Positions 46,278-55,366 of a stretch of 64,000 nucleotides of DNA are shown here, piece after piece. Under the pieces are notes generated by a model. The model ran no database searches. It was not told the origin of the DNA and worked only from the letters and a program-made list of their open reading frames with translations. The translations under genes were made by a program, and so were the position numbers. Where the stretch lies: assembly GCF_014196845.1 (NCBI RefSeq), contig NZ_JACIEM010000001.1, forward strand, positions 1,116,001 to 1,180,000, read 5' to 3'. The first letter of the stretch is position 1, and each line of letters begins with the position of its first letter. Source of the DNA: Aurantimonas endophytica. GTDB taxonomy: Bacteria; Pseudomonadota; Alphaproteobacteria; Rhizobiales; Rhizobiaceae.

Positions 46278-47051
46278 TCAGAGGATCGTGTAGCCGCCGT
46301 CGATCAGCAGATCGGCGCCGTTGATCATCTGGGCGCCGTCGGATGCGAGGAAGACCGCCGCGGCGGCGACCTCTTCCGGGAATGCGAAACGGCCGGTGGG
46401 GATGCGCTGCTTGGCGGCCTCGCCCTTGGCGCCGGCCCAGGCCTGCTTGCCGAGTTCGGTCAGGACGACCGTCGGCGAGATCGTGTTCACGGTGATGCCG
46501 TGCTTGCCCCATTCGGCAGCGAGGGTCTTCGACAGGCCGATCACCCCGAACTTCGACGCGCAATAGGCGGCGTGCTCGTCGATCGCGACCGTGCCGGCCT
46601 GCGAGGCGAGATTGATGATGCGCCCCCTGGTTCCCGCGGCGATCATGATGCGGCCGACCGCCTGCGACACGAGGAAAGTGCCCTTGAGGTTGATGGCGAT
46701 GGTCCTGTCCCAGGCGTCGACCGACAGTTCCTCGGCAGGGGCCAGCGCCACGATGCCGGCGCTGTTGACCGCGATGTCGATCCGGCCGAAGGCGTCACGA
46801 ACCGCGGCAACTGCCGTCTCCACGGAAGCTTGGTCCGAGACGTCGCAGCGGAAGGCCCTGCTCTCGCCGCCCAGCGTGGCGGCATGCGCCTGCGCCGCGG
46901 CTTCATTGACATCGAGCAGCGCGATGCGAGCGCCCTTGGCGGCGAGCGCCGACGCAATCGCGGCACCGATGCCAGATCCTGCGCCGGTCACCAGCGCGAC
47001 ACGGTCAGGCAGTCCGAAGTTCAGGTCGATCTGGGGCGCGACGTCGCTCAT
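46278..47051 (-). CDS. Short-chain dehydrogenase (polyol dehydrogenase candidate)
   Basis: 257 residues, classical SDR: TGAGSGIGAA, NSAGIV, INLASQAG, YCASK, and a C-terminal IDGGYTIL. Located between the binding protein gene and dhaK. Likely oxidises a second polyol stereoisomer to its ketose. Start at ATG 47051. Confidence 0.9.
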   Translation of the reverse strand: MSDVAPQIDLNFGLPDRVALVTGAGSGIGAAIASALAAKGARIALLDVNEAAAQAHAATLGGESRAFRCDVSDQASVETAVAAVRDAFGRIDIAVNSAGIVALAPAEELSVDAWDRTIAINLKGTFLVSQAVGRIMIAAGTRGRIINLASQAGTVAIDEHAAYCASKFGVIGLSKTLAAEWGKHGITVNTISPTVVLTELGKQAWAGAKGEAAKQRIPTGRFAFPEEVAAAAVFLASDGAQMINGADLLIDGGYTIL

Positions 47052-47117
47052 CGGGCAGGTCCTTGCGGCAAAAGAAAGAAGGTGGAGCGGCCGGGTCAAG
47101 GCCGCTCCACATGGCGG

Positions 47118-48107
47118 TCAGAGCTTGCTGCGGGCTTCCAGCAGCTGGTCGGCATTCTCGGTGGTCACCGGGGTCCAGGGGACGAGGTAGTCCTTGGCCC
47201 CGCCATCCTGCCACTCCATGTCCGGGTACTGCTGCCAGATCTCCGACTGCGGCTCATAGTCCGGCCGCACGGCCTTGATGGCGATATCCAGCGCGCCCTG
47301 CGCCTGGGCATTGGCGTCCTGCAGGATGGACGCCATCTCGCCGGCCTTCACCGCATTGATGGCGTCGGTGACGCCGTCGATGCCGGCGATCGCGAAGCTC
47401 TTGACGTCGAGGCCGGCCGCCTTGATCGCCTCGATGGCGCCGAGCGCCATCTCGTCGTTCTGGCCGATCACGCCGTTGATCTGGTCCGGGTGAGCGGTCA
47501 GCCAGTTTTCCATCAGCGTCTGCGCTTCGGCACGCGACCAGTTGCCGGTCTGCTGCTCGAGCACCTGGACGTCCGGGCAGGCTTCGAGCGCCTTCATGTT
47601 GCCTTCGAGGCGCTGGATCTGACCGGACTGGCCGATCGGGCCCTCGATGATCACCACATTGCCCGTGCAGCCCATCTTGTCGAGCACGGCCTTGGCCTCG
47701 AGCTCGCCGGCCTCGACGTCGTTGGAGCCGACATAGGCGGTCAGCACCTCGGAGTTGACGCGGGCATTGGAGCCCACGACCGGGATCCCGGCGTCGACGG
47801 CGGCCTGCACGGGTGCGGCACCGGCTTCGACGTCCATCGGCACGAACAGGATGGCGTCGTACTGCTGCGTGATCATGGTGTTGAACTGCTCCTGCTGGAC
47901 CAGTGCGTCGTAGCGGCCGTCGAAGATCGTCACTTCGACTTCGCCGTTCTGCACGGCCGGATGCTGCTGCAGGGCCGACGTCCAGATCTGCATGAACTCG
48001 GCATTGAGGCCGTAGACCGTCGCGCCGATCTTCAGCTTTTCCTGCGCCATCGAGGGGCTGGCGCAGAGGGCGGTGCCCACCGCCAACGCAAGCAAGTACT
48101 TCTTCAT
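47118..48107 (-). CDS. Sugar/polyol ABC transporter binding protein (RbsB family)
   Basis: 329 residues: signal peptide (YLLALAVGTALCASPSMA), then the family 4 periplasmic binding fold (KIGATVYGLNAEFMQIW, DAILFVPMDVEAG, VVGSNARV, NDEMALGAIEAI). Third gene of the leftward operon after its ATPase and permease. Ligand presumably a tetritol or related polyol. Confidence 0.92.
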   Translation of the reverse strand: MKKYLLALAVGTALCASPSMAQEKLKIGATVYGLNAEFMQIWTSALQQHPAVQNGEVEVTIFDGRYDALVQQEQFNTMITQQYDAILFVPMDVEAGAAPVQAAVDAGIPVVGSNARVNSEVLTAYVGSNDVEAGELEAKAVLDKMGCTGNVVIIEGPIGQSGQIQRLEGNMKALEACPDVQVLEQQTGNWSRAEAQTLMENWLTAHPDQINGVIGQNDEMALGAIEAIKAAGLDVKSFAIAGIDGVTDAINAVKAGEMASILQDANAQAQGALDIAIKAVRPDYEPQSEIWQQYPDMEWQDGGAKDYLVPWTPVTTENADQLLEARSKL

Positions 48108-48197
48108 TTCATTCCTCCCTGGGAGAGCAGGAAGCGCCGCGATGACGCCTCCCTGTTTCGGCTCGGCATGCGGTGCCGGAGCCGGTCGTGCACGCAA

Positions 48198-49202
48198 TCA
48201 GGCGTCCTGATTGCGTTTCTGGTCCAGCATGACCGCGCCGACGATCAGCACGCCTTTGAGGATCTGCTGGTAATAGGACTGGATACCCATGAGATCGAGG
48301 CCGTTGTTCATGACGCCGATGATCAGCGCTCCGATCAGCGTGCCGGTCAGCCGGCCGACGCCACCGGCGAGGCTGGTGCCGCCGATCACCACGGCCGCGA
48401 TCGCATCGAGTTCGTAGGCGATGCCGGCCTGCGGCAGCGCCGATCCGGTGCGTGCCGAGAGGATCATGCCGGCGAGCCCCGCGAGGCCGCCCGAGATGAC
48501 GTAGACGGAGAACCGGATGCGGCTGACATTGATGCCCGAGGTCTTGGCGGCATGCGGGTTGCCGCCCACGGCGTAGACGTAGCGGCCGAAGCGGGTGCGC
48601 GACAGAACCCACCACGAAACCAGGAACACCACGGCCAGGATCACGACCGGCATCGGGATGCCGACGATGCTGCTGGTGCCCAGCCAGCGGAACTCCGGCA
48701 CCAGCGCCGGCACCGGTCGGCCGTCGCCGTAGATCAGCGTCATGCCGCGGGCCGCCGACAGCATGCCCAGCGTCGCCACGAAGGCGGGCACGGCGAAGCG
48801 CGACACGATGAAGCCGACGATGGCACCGCAGGCAACGCCCACGCCGATGCCGACGGCAAACGGGATGACGACGGGGTAAGGCCCGCCCGCCACGGCCGCC
48901 GTCGTCGAGGTCGTCGCGAAGCTCGCGCTGACGATACCTGCCAGAGCCACGACCGAGCCGACCGACAGATCGATGCCGCGCGACAGGATCACGAAGGTCA
49001 TGCCGATCGCCAGCACGCCGTTGATCGACGTCTGCAGCAGGACGTTGGAAATGTTGCCCCGGGTCAGAAAATACGGGTTGGAGAACGACAGGACCACGAC
49101 CAGCAGAATAAAGGCGATGAAGATGCCGTATTCCTGCACCAGCAGGCGGCGGCGCTCCGATCCCAGCCAGCCGGCAGCAGGTTTCACGTTGACGTCGGAC
49201 AT
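48198..49202 (-). CDS. Sugar/polyol ABC transporter permease (RbsC family)
   Basis: 334 residues, about ten hydrophobic segments, with RbsC motifs FVILSRGIDLSVGSVVALAG, AVPAFVATLGMLSAARG and GGTSLAGGVGRLTGT. Single permease, so this transporter uses a homodimeric channel, unlike the one at 35-39.9 kb. Confidence 0.93.
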   Translation of the reverse strand: MSDVNVKPAAGWLGSERRRLLVQEYGIFIAFILLVVVLSFSNPYFLTRGNISNVLLQTSINGVLAIGMTFVILSRGIDLSVGSVVALAGIVSASFATTSTTAAVAGGPYPVVIPFAVGIGVGVACGAIVGFIVSRFAVPAFVATLGMLSAARGMTLIYGDGRPVPALVPEFRWLGTSSIVGIPMPVVILAVVFLVSWWVLSRTRFGRYVYAVGGNPHAAKTSGINVSRIRFSVYVISGGLAGLAGMILSARTGSALPQAGIAYELDAIAAVVIGGTSLAGGVGRLTGTLIGALIIGVMNNGLDLMGIQSYYQQILKGVLIVGAVMLDQKRNQDA

Positions 49203-49237
49203 AGGCTATTCCCCTTGCGCAGCGCGAACCGCAACCG

Positions 49238-50716
49238 TCAGGTCGAAAGATGTACCAGCGACTGGGCGCTGGCTTCGGCGCGGTCGAGGATCCCCGCGGA
49301 GCGACCGCCACGCATCACCATCACCCGATCGGACATTCCGAGCACCTCGTCGATCTCCGACGAGATCATCACCACCGTTCCGCCGGCCGCGGCATAGTCG
49401 CAGATGATGCGATAGATCTCCCGCTTGGCGCCGACATCGACGCCGCGGGTGGGCTCGTCGAGCAGCAGCACCCGCGGTTCGCGCAGAAACCACTTGCCGA
49501 GCACGACCTTCTGCTGATTGCCGCCCGACAGGCCGGAGACCGGCATCGTGTCGCGCGCCGCCTTGATGCCGAAGCGCTCGATCATGGCGCGGCTCGCGGC
49601 CACTTCCTCGCTGCGTCGCATCACGAAGGACGGGCTCATCTCCGGCAGGCTCGCCAGACCGATATTGCCGCGCACGCTGTCGGTCAGGTTGAGGCCGGTC
49701 TTTTTGCGGTCTTCCGTCACCAGCGCGACGCCCTCGGCCATGGCGTCGGCCGGCTTGCGAAAGGACACGGGGACGCCGTCGAGGAGGATGCGGCCGGCCG
49801 ATGGCGCGTCGAGCCCGAACAGGCATTCGAATATCTCGGTGCGGCCCGATCCCATCAGGCCGTAGATGCCGAAGATCTCGCCCTTGTGCACCTTGAAGGA
49901 GATGTCGGCGATCTTGCCGGGGCTTTCGAGCCCCTCGACCTCCAGCCCGACATGGTCGGTGGGCGCATTGGTCTTGATGTATTCCTCGCCGAGCTCGCGC
50001 CCGACGATCATGCCGATCAGCGCCGGCCGGTCGACATCGGCGAGCCGGCCGCTGCCGACATAGGCGCCGTCGCGGAACACCGTGTAGGAATCGGCGATCT
50101 GGAAGATTTCCGACAGGCGGTGGGACACGTAGACGATGCCCCTGCCCTGCGCCCTCAGCCGCTCGATCGCCTCGAACAGATGCTGCGCCTCGCGCTCCCC
50201 GATCGCCGAGGTCGGCTCGTCCATGAAGATGACTTCGGCATCGTGGCTGAGCGCCTTGGCGATTTCCACCAGCTGCATCTTGGCAACCGACAGGCTCGCC
50301 ATGGTCTGCTCGGCGCGGATGTCGAATTCGAGATCGTCGAGCAGCTTCTGTGCCGCGCGGTTCATGACGCGAAAATCGACGCCGCCGAAGCGGCGGGAGG
50401 GCTCGCGTCCGAGATAGATGTTCTCGGCGACCGTCATGAACGGGACCGGGCTGAGTTCCTGCTCGATGATGGCGATGCCCGATGCCAGCGCCTCGGCCGG
50501 GCTTGAGAACTCGACCAGCTCCCCGTTGCGCCAGATCCTGCCGCCATCGCGGCGATGGATTCCCATGAGGATCGACAGAAAGGTCGACTTGCCGGCGCCG
50601 TTGCCCCCGCAAAGCGCGTGAACGGATCCGGCCGCCAGCTCGAACTGACCGTCTTTCAAGGCATGGACGCCGCCGAAGGACTTGCTCAGACCCTCGACCT
50701 TCAGCAGTGGAATCAA
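49238..50716 (-). CDS. Sugar/polyol ABC transporter ATPase, two-domain (RbsA family)
   Basis: 492 residues with two ABC domains. Domain 1: GGNGAGKSTFL, VIFMDEPTSAI. Domain 2: degenerate Walker A GLMGSGRTEI, SGGNQQK, intact LLLDEPTRGVD. The only plausible start is TTG 50716, with GGAGG six bases upstream. First gene of the leftward transporter-catabolic operon that runs to at least dhaL. Confidence 0.92.
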   Translation of the reverse strand: MIPLLKVEGLSKSFGGVHALKDGQFELAAGSVHALCGGNGAGKSTFLSILMGIHRRDGGRIWRNGELVEFSSPAEALASGIAIIEQELSPVPFMTVAENIYLGREPSRRFGGVDFRVMNRAAQKLLDDLEFDIRAEQTMASLSVAKMQLVEIAKALSHDAEVIFMDEPTSAIGEREAQHLFEAIERLRAQGRGIVYVSHRLSEIFQIADSYTVFRDGAYVGSGRLADVDRPALIGMIVGRELGEEYIKTNAPTDHVGLEVEGLESPGKIADISFKVHKGEIFGIYGLMGSGRTEIFECLFGLDAPSAGRILLDGVPVSFRKPADAMAEGVALVTEDRKKTGLNLTDSVRGNIGLASLPEMSPSFVMRRSEEVAASRAMIERFGIKAARDTMPVSGLSGGNQQKVVLGKWFLREPRVLLLDEPTRGVDVGAKREIYRIICDYAAAGGTVVMISSEIDEVLGMSDRVMVMRGGRSAGILDRAEASAQSLVHLST

Positions 50717-51066
50717 GAACGCCTCCCTGCCGTCCCGCGAACCCTATCCCTAGGTGGAACCTCGGCTTCCCGCGACGGACTTCGACAAACTTCCAGCTTC
50801 GTTGAAATTTGTCAATCGAGCGTCCTCCGCCAAGTCCGAAGTCAGACTAAAACTGCAACGCAAGCGCCGAGGAGGAACCGGAGCCGGGAGGCAGGACGTC
50901 CAAGGCTGCAGCCAAGTCCGACGCCGATTGCTTCGTGCGTTGGGACTTCAGATATGCGAGGCGTCAAAGATCCACAGATTAGCGTGCCGAGAGCGTGGTT
51001 ACGGCTGCTGATCCGGATCCAGCGGCATGCGACGAGTCCTCCGCCTCAAGGGCGCAGATGGGAAGG
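50717..51066. promoter_or_regulatory. Promoter region of the leftward polyol operon
   Basis: 350 bases. On the minus strand a perfect -35 TTGACA lies at 50815-50810; the -10 is weak. GACAAA (50784-50789) and TTTGTC (50808-50813) form an inverted repeat overlapping that -35, a plausible operator. No gene is evident. Confidence 0.4.
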
Positions 51067-51972
51067 TCAGCCGCCGCCACCTATGGTGACCGACATGAAG
51101 GCGCGAAACGCGGCGGCTTGCGGAGAAATGTCCCGGTCCCGCGCCCAGGCGAGACCGACATCCATGCTGGGAACCTTGTCGTCCAGCGCGCGCACCTCGA
51201 TGCGCTGGCCCTCCAGCGACCAGGGTCGATACACCATGTCGGACAGCACCGTCACGCCCATGCCAGCCGCGACCAGCGACCGGACTGCCTCCACCGACGA
51301 GGTCACGAGAACCGTGCGAGGCGTCAGCCCGGCTGCTTCCCAATACCGGGACGCGGTAGTTTTCGCCTCGTCCACCGTCAGGAAGATATAATCCTCGGCC
51401 GCAACGTCCGACAGCGTGACTGCAGGTTTCGCCGATAGATGGTGATCGGCCGGCATCCATAAACGACGCTGCGAACGTACCAGCAACTCATGATCGATCT
51501 CCTCCATCCGCTTAAGGTTGGAGACGAGCATGACCGCCATGTCGATGTCGCCGCCCACCACGCTTTCCTCCAGCGCATCTCGCGGCAGTTCGATCGCCTC
51601 GACCTCGATATGGGGATATGTCTTGCGGAAGCGCGCGTAGTATTTGGACATGAAATAGCCGACCACGGTGTAGGTCATGCCCAGCCTCAGGCGGCCTGCC
51701 AGACCCTGGTGTTCGCGCAGCGGACTGTGGATGGCAGCGGCAACCGCACCGGTGATGACCCGCGCGTGATCAAGGAAGCGGGCACCTTCCATCGTCAGCC
51801 GGACACCGGAATGGGTCCGGTCGAACAGCCGTTCTCCCAATTCGCGTTCGAGCGCCTTGATCGCGGCGGTGACCGCCGACTGGGAGATGTTCAACTCGAC
51901 GGCGGCATGACTGACCTGCCCGCTATCCGCCGTGGCTATAAAATAGTCGAGTTGTTTCAAGGTGATGGTCAA
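51067..51972 (-). CDS. LysR-family regulator of the pxp operon
   Basis: 301 residues from TTG 51972 (gives TITLKQLDYF opening, with a GAGG site four bases away); TTG 52017 is an alternative. HTH VSHAAVELNISQSAVTAAI; effector domain from about residue 90 (RLRLGMTYTVVGYF). Divergent from pxpA, so probably senses the cyclic amide substrate. No ATG is available near the expected N terminus. Confidence 0.85.
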   Translation of the reverse strand: MTITLKQLDYFIATADSGQVSHAAVELNISQSAVTAAIKALERELGERLFDRTHSGVRLTMEGARFLDHARVITGAVAAAIHSPLREHQGLAGRLRLGMTYTVVGYFMSKYYARFRKTYPHIEVEAIELPRDALEESVVGGDIDMAVMLVSNLKRMEEIDHELLVRSQRRLWMPADHHLSAKPAVTLSDVAAEDYIFLTVDEAKTTASRYWEAAGLTPRTVLVTSSVEAVRSLVAAGMGVTVLSDMVYRPWSLEGQRIEVRALDDKVPSMDVGLAWARDRDISPQAAAFRAFMSVTIGGGG

Positions 51973-52097
51973 TTTGCCTCGCAAATAGGCGATCAGTTTT
52001 TTCGATAAAACAAACAATAAACTACTATTTCACAACTGCCCATTGCTGCGCCATCATTCTTCAGCGCCGAAAAAGACGGCACCGAGGGGTTCACTGA
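51973..52097. promoter_or_regulatory. AT-rich divergent promoter, LysR versus pxpA
   Basis: The patch at about 51995-52035 is much richer in A and T than the surroundings and lies between the divergent genes; it is the likely promoter/LysR site. The pxpA ribosome binding site GAGGGG is about nine bases before ATG 52098. Confidence 0.4.
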
Positions 52098-52820
52098 ATG
52101 GGCGTGACGCTGAACTGCGACATGGGGGAAGGCTTCGGCCTGTATAAGATCGGCGACGACGTCGGCATCATGCCGCTCATCGACGCGGCCAACGTCGCCT
52201 GCGGCTTCCATGCCTCCGATCCGGATCACATGCGGCTCACGATACGCCGCGCCAAGGCGAACGGCGTGAAGGTGGGCGCGCATCCCTCCCTGCCGGACCT
52301 GCAAGGCTTCGGCCGCCGCGAGATGAAGCTGAGCCGCGAAGAGGTCGCCAATCTCGTGATCTACCAGGTGGGCGCCCTTGTCGGCTTCCTGAAGGCCGAG
52401 GGCATGGTCCTCAACCATATCAAGCCGCATGGCAGCCTTTACGGCATGGCCGGACGCCAGGAAGAGGTCGCGCACGGAATCTGCGACGCTGCCGATGTGT
52501 TCGACGTCCCGCTGTTCGGCATGACCGGCACATTCCACGAGAAGGTCTACCAGGCGCGCGGCAAGACGTTCATCGCGGAGTACTACGCCGATCTCGACTA
52601 TGCGCCCGGTGGAACGCTGATCGTGACGCGCGAGCATGATGCCAAGGACCCGGCGCTGATGGCCGAGCGCTGCGTTCGCGCCATCACCGACGGTCAGGGC
52701 ACCTGCGAGGATGGCAGCCTGTTCCCGGTTCGCTGCGAAACGATCTGCATCCATTCCGATACGCCGAATGCACTCGACATCACCAGGGCAGTCCGCGACG
52801 CGGTCGCGCCCTGGCACTGA
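52098..52820 (+). CDS. pxpA: PxpA (LamB/YcsF family), 5-oxoprolinase subunit A-like
   Basis: 240 residues: LNCDMGEGFG, ANVACGFHASDP, VGAHPSLPDLQGFGRR, HIKPHGSLY, and ICIHSDTPNA, the full set of LamB/YcsF motifs. In PxpABC this subunit helps cleave the ring of 5-oxoproline using ATP. It starts an operon that, unlike the classical one, adds a biotin carrier and biotin carboxylase. A second PxpA is at the right edge. Confidence 0.93.
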   Translation: MGVTLNCDMGEGFGLYKIGDDVGIMPLIDAANVACGFHASDPDHMRLTIRRAKANGVKVGAHPSLPDLQGFGRREMKLSREEVANLVIYQVGALVGFLKAEGMVLNHIKPHGSLYGMAGRQEEVAHGICDAADVFDVPLFGMTGTFHEKVYQARGKTFIAEYYADLDYAPGGTLIVTREHDAKDPALMAERCVRAITDGQGTCEDGSLFPVRCETICIHSDTPNALDITRAVRDAVAPWH

Positions 52821-52886
52821 AATTGCGTGCCGACCCCCCGGGGGGTCGGATGCTGCCTGTCAAACGACCGCCACTTCGGAGCTAAA

Positions 52887-53120
52887 ATGGCCCAGATCCT
52901 GTCCCCGCTTCCCGGCACGTTCTATCGCAGCGCCGCCCCTGACAAGCCGCCCTACAAGGCTGATGGCGACGCCGTCGACGCCGGCGACGTCATTGGCCTG
53001 ATCGAGGTGATGAAGTCGTTCCACGAGGTTCGCGCGGAGACAGCCGGCGCCAATATCCGCTTCCTCGTCGACAACGAGGAGCCGGTCATGGCCGGGGCGC
53101 CGCTGGCGGATCTCGACTGA
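52887..53120 (+). CDS. Biotin carboxyl carrier protein, short form
   Basis: 77 residues, essentially just a biotinyl/lipoyl domain. The modified lysine is Lys43 in IEVMKSFHEV, a variant of the usual AMKM. An N-terminal SPLPGTFYRSAAP is typical of AccB-like carriers. ATG 52887 chosen since upstream residues lack homology. One base precedes the biotin carboxylase start. Confidence 0.9.
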   Translation: MAQILSPLPGTFYRSAAPDKPPYKADGDAVDAGDVIGLIEVMKSFHEVRAETAGANIRFLVDNEEPVMAGAPLADLD

Positions 53121-53121
53121 G

Positions 53122-54486
53122 ATGCTGAAGAAGCTTCTGGTTGCCAACCGGGGCGAGATCGCCGTCCGGATCATCCGGGCCGCGAAGGACCTCGGCATCG
53201 CGACCGTCGCGGTCTACTCGGCCGCCGACGCGGAAGCGCTCCATGTCCAGATCGCCGACGAGGCAGTCAACATCGGACCGCCGGCGGCCAAGAAGTCCTA
53301 TCTCAACATCGAGGCGCTGCTGAAGGCGGCCGCCGATACGGGCTGCGACTCCGTCCACCCCGGCTACGGTTTCCTGGCGGAGAACGCCGACTTCTCCGAT
53401 GCCGTGAAGGCGGCAGGCCTCGTCTTCGTCGGTCCGTCCGGTGACGCAATGCGGCTGATGGGCGACAAGGTGTCGGCCCGAACAGCTGCGGCGAAGGCTG
53501 GGGTGCCGGTCGTGCCCGGCTCCGCCGGCCGCGTCGACGGCATTGATGACGCCCGCGCCATCCTCGAAGAAACCGGCTTCCCCGTCATGATCAAGGCCGC
53601 TGCCGGCGGCGGCGGGCGCGGCATCCGCATCGCCCAATCCCAAGCCGAATTCGAGCAGGCCTTCCCGCAGGCCGAGGCGGAGGCGCTGGCTGCCTTCGGC
53701 GATGGCGGCCTCTACATGGAAAAGGTCATCGGCAAGGCCCGGCACATCGAGGTCCAGGTGCTGGCCGACGGGACCCGCGCGATCCATTGCTACGAGCGCG
53801 AATGCTCGCTGCAGCGCCGCCGACAGAAGGTCTGGGAAGAGGCGCCGTCACAGGCCCTTTCGGACGCTCTGCGCGAGAGACTGTGCGCCTCGGCCGTGGC
53901 GCTCGCCGAGGCCGTGAACTACTCGGGCGCGGGCACGGTCGAGTATCTCTACGACGACGAGGCCGACTGCTTCTACTTCATCGAGATGAACACCCGCATC
54001 CAGGTCGAGCATCCGGTGACGGAAGCCGTTACGGGCATCGACCTGGTGGCCGAGATGCTGCGGATCGCCGGTGGCGAGCCGCTTCGGCTCAAGCAGTCGG
54101 ACATTGCGGTCAAGGGCCATGCGATCGAGGTGCGCCTGAACGCCGAGGACCCTGCAAAGGACTTCGCGCCGTTCCCCGGCACGGTCGAGGATCTGCGCAT
54201 TCCCGGAGGCCCGGGCGTGCGTTTCGATTCGATGCTCTACCAGGGCTATCAGGTGCCGCCCTTCTACGACTCCCTGCTCGCCAAGCTGATCGTGCACGGC
54301 GAGACGCGGGAGGCGGCCATCGACCGTCTGGTCCGTGCGCTGGGCGAGCTGCAGATCGGCGGGCTCAAGACGACCAGGCCGCTCTTCCTGGCCCTCGCCG
54401 CCGATCCGTCGGTGCGCGCCGGAAACGTCCACACCCGCTGGCTGGAAGGCTGGCTCACCGAAAACGCCGCAGCGCTTGCGAACTGA
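53122..54486 (+). CDS. Biotin carboxylase (AccC-like)
   Basis: 454 residues with the complete biotin carboxylase fold: LVANRGEIAVRIIRAA, HPGYGFLAENADF, the Gly-rich loop KAAAGGGGRGIR, ERECSLQRRRQKVWEEAPS, EMNTRIQVEHPVTE. It carboxylates the biotin of the small carrier using ATP and bicarbonate. Gene order with PxpB/PxpC argues against a role in fatty-acid synthesis. Confidence 0.92.
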   Translation: MLKKLLVANRGEIAVRIIRAAKDLGIATVAVYSAADAEALHVQIADEAVNIGPPAAKKSYLNIEALLKAAADTGCDSVHPGYGFLAENADFSDAVKAAGLVFVGPSGDAMRLMGDKVSARTAAAKAGVPVVPGSAGRVDGIDDARAILEETGFPVMIKAAAGGGGRGIRIAQSQAEFEQAFPQAEAEALAAFGDGGLYMEKVIGKARHIEVQVLADGTRAIHCYERECSLQRRRQKVWEEAPSQALSDALRERLCASAVALAEAVNYSGAGTVEYLYDDEADCFYFIEMNTRIQVEHPVTEAVTGIDLVAEMLRIAGGEPLRLKQSDIAVKGHAIEVRLNAEDPAKDFAPFPGTVEDLRIPGGPGVRFDSMLYQGYQVPPFYDSLLAKLIVHGETREAAIDRLVRALGELQIGGLKTTRPLFLALAADPSVRAGNVHTRWLEGWLTENAAALAN

Positions 54487-54496
54487 AGGAGACCCG

Positions 54497-55366
54497 ATGG
54501 CGATCCGATTCAACTTCGGCGGTGACGAACATATCTTCGGGGAAGTATCCGAGGAAATGTCGCTCGCCTCCTTCTTTACCGGCCTGTCGATGACCAATGC
54601 TGTGAAGCAGGCCGGCATCAGGGGCGTAACCGAGATCTGCCCGGCCAATGCGAGCTTCCAGATCCGCTTCGACCCGGACCTGATCAAGCCGCAGGATCTC
54701 CTTGCCGAACTGAAGTCGATGGAGAGCGCGGCGGCCGCTTCCGATCCGGTGCTCGACACCCGCATCATCGAACTGCCGGTCTATTTCCAGGACCCCTGGA
54801 CGCACGAGACCATGTTGCGCTTCCGCGAGCGCCATCAGGACCCGTCCTCGAGCGATCTCGAATATTCCGCCCGCATCAACGGCTATGCGACGATCGAGGA
54901 GTTCATCGCGGCCTATGCCGGCCAGCCATGGTTCGTCTCCATGGTCGGCTTCGTGGCGGGCCTGCCCTTCCTCTACCAGATGGTCGAGCGCGCCCGGCAG
55001 ATCCAGGCGCCGAAATACCTGCGTCCGCGCACCGACACGCCGAAACTCACCATCGGCCACGGCGGCTGCTTCGCCGCGATCTATTCGGTGCGCGGCGCCG
55101 GCGGCTATCAGATGTACGGCGTGACGCCGGCTCCGATCTACGATCCCGAGCGAAAGGTCCGCTACCTCACCGACGAGATGTGCCTGTTCAAGCCCGGCGA
55201 CATCGTGCGCTTCAAGGCGATCGGCCGCGACGACTACGATGCGACGCTGGAAGAGATCGCGGCCAACAGGTGGCAACCGACCGTGCGCGACGCGACGTTC
55301 AGCCTGGCCGACTTCGACAAGGACATCACCGGCACCAATGCCAAGCTGATGGAGCTGCTGAAATGA
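54497..55366 (+). CDS. pxpB: PxpB/KipI-like carboxyltransferase subunit
   Basis: 289 residues, KipI/allophanate hydrolase subunit 1 domain in the C-terminal two thirds (GYATIEEFIAAYAGQ, GFVAGLPFLYQM, GGCFAAIYSVRGAGGYQMYGV). The N-terminal 90 residues extend beyond usual PxpB. In urea carboxylase the homologous region is half of the carboxyltransferase. Its stop overlaps the pxpC start (ATGA). Confidence 0.88.
   Translation: MAIRFNFGGDEHIFGEVSEEMSLASFFTGLSMTNAVKQAGIRGVTEICPANASFQIRFDPDLIKPQDLLAELKSMESAAAASDPVLDTRIIELPVYFQDPWTHETMLRFRERHQDPSSSDLEYSARINGYATIEEFIAAYAGQPWFVSMVGFVAGLPFLYQMVERARQIQAPKYLRPRTDTPKLTIGHGGCFAAIYSVRGAGGYQMYGVTPAPIYDPERKVRYLTDEMCLFKPGDIVRFKAIGRDDYDATLEEIAANRWQPTVRDATFSLADFDKDITGTNAKLMELLK

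Noticed and set aside
53122-54486. Housekeeping acetyl-CoA carboxylase subunit accC
   Set aside because: Embedded between a short carrier and PxpB/PxpC with one-base spacing, so a catabolic role is more likely.
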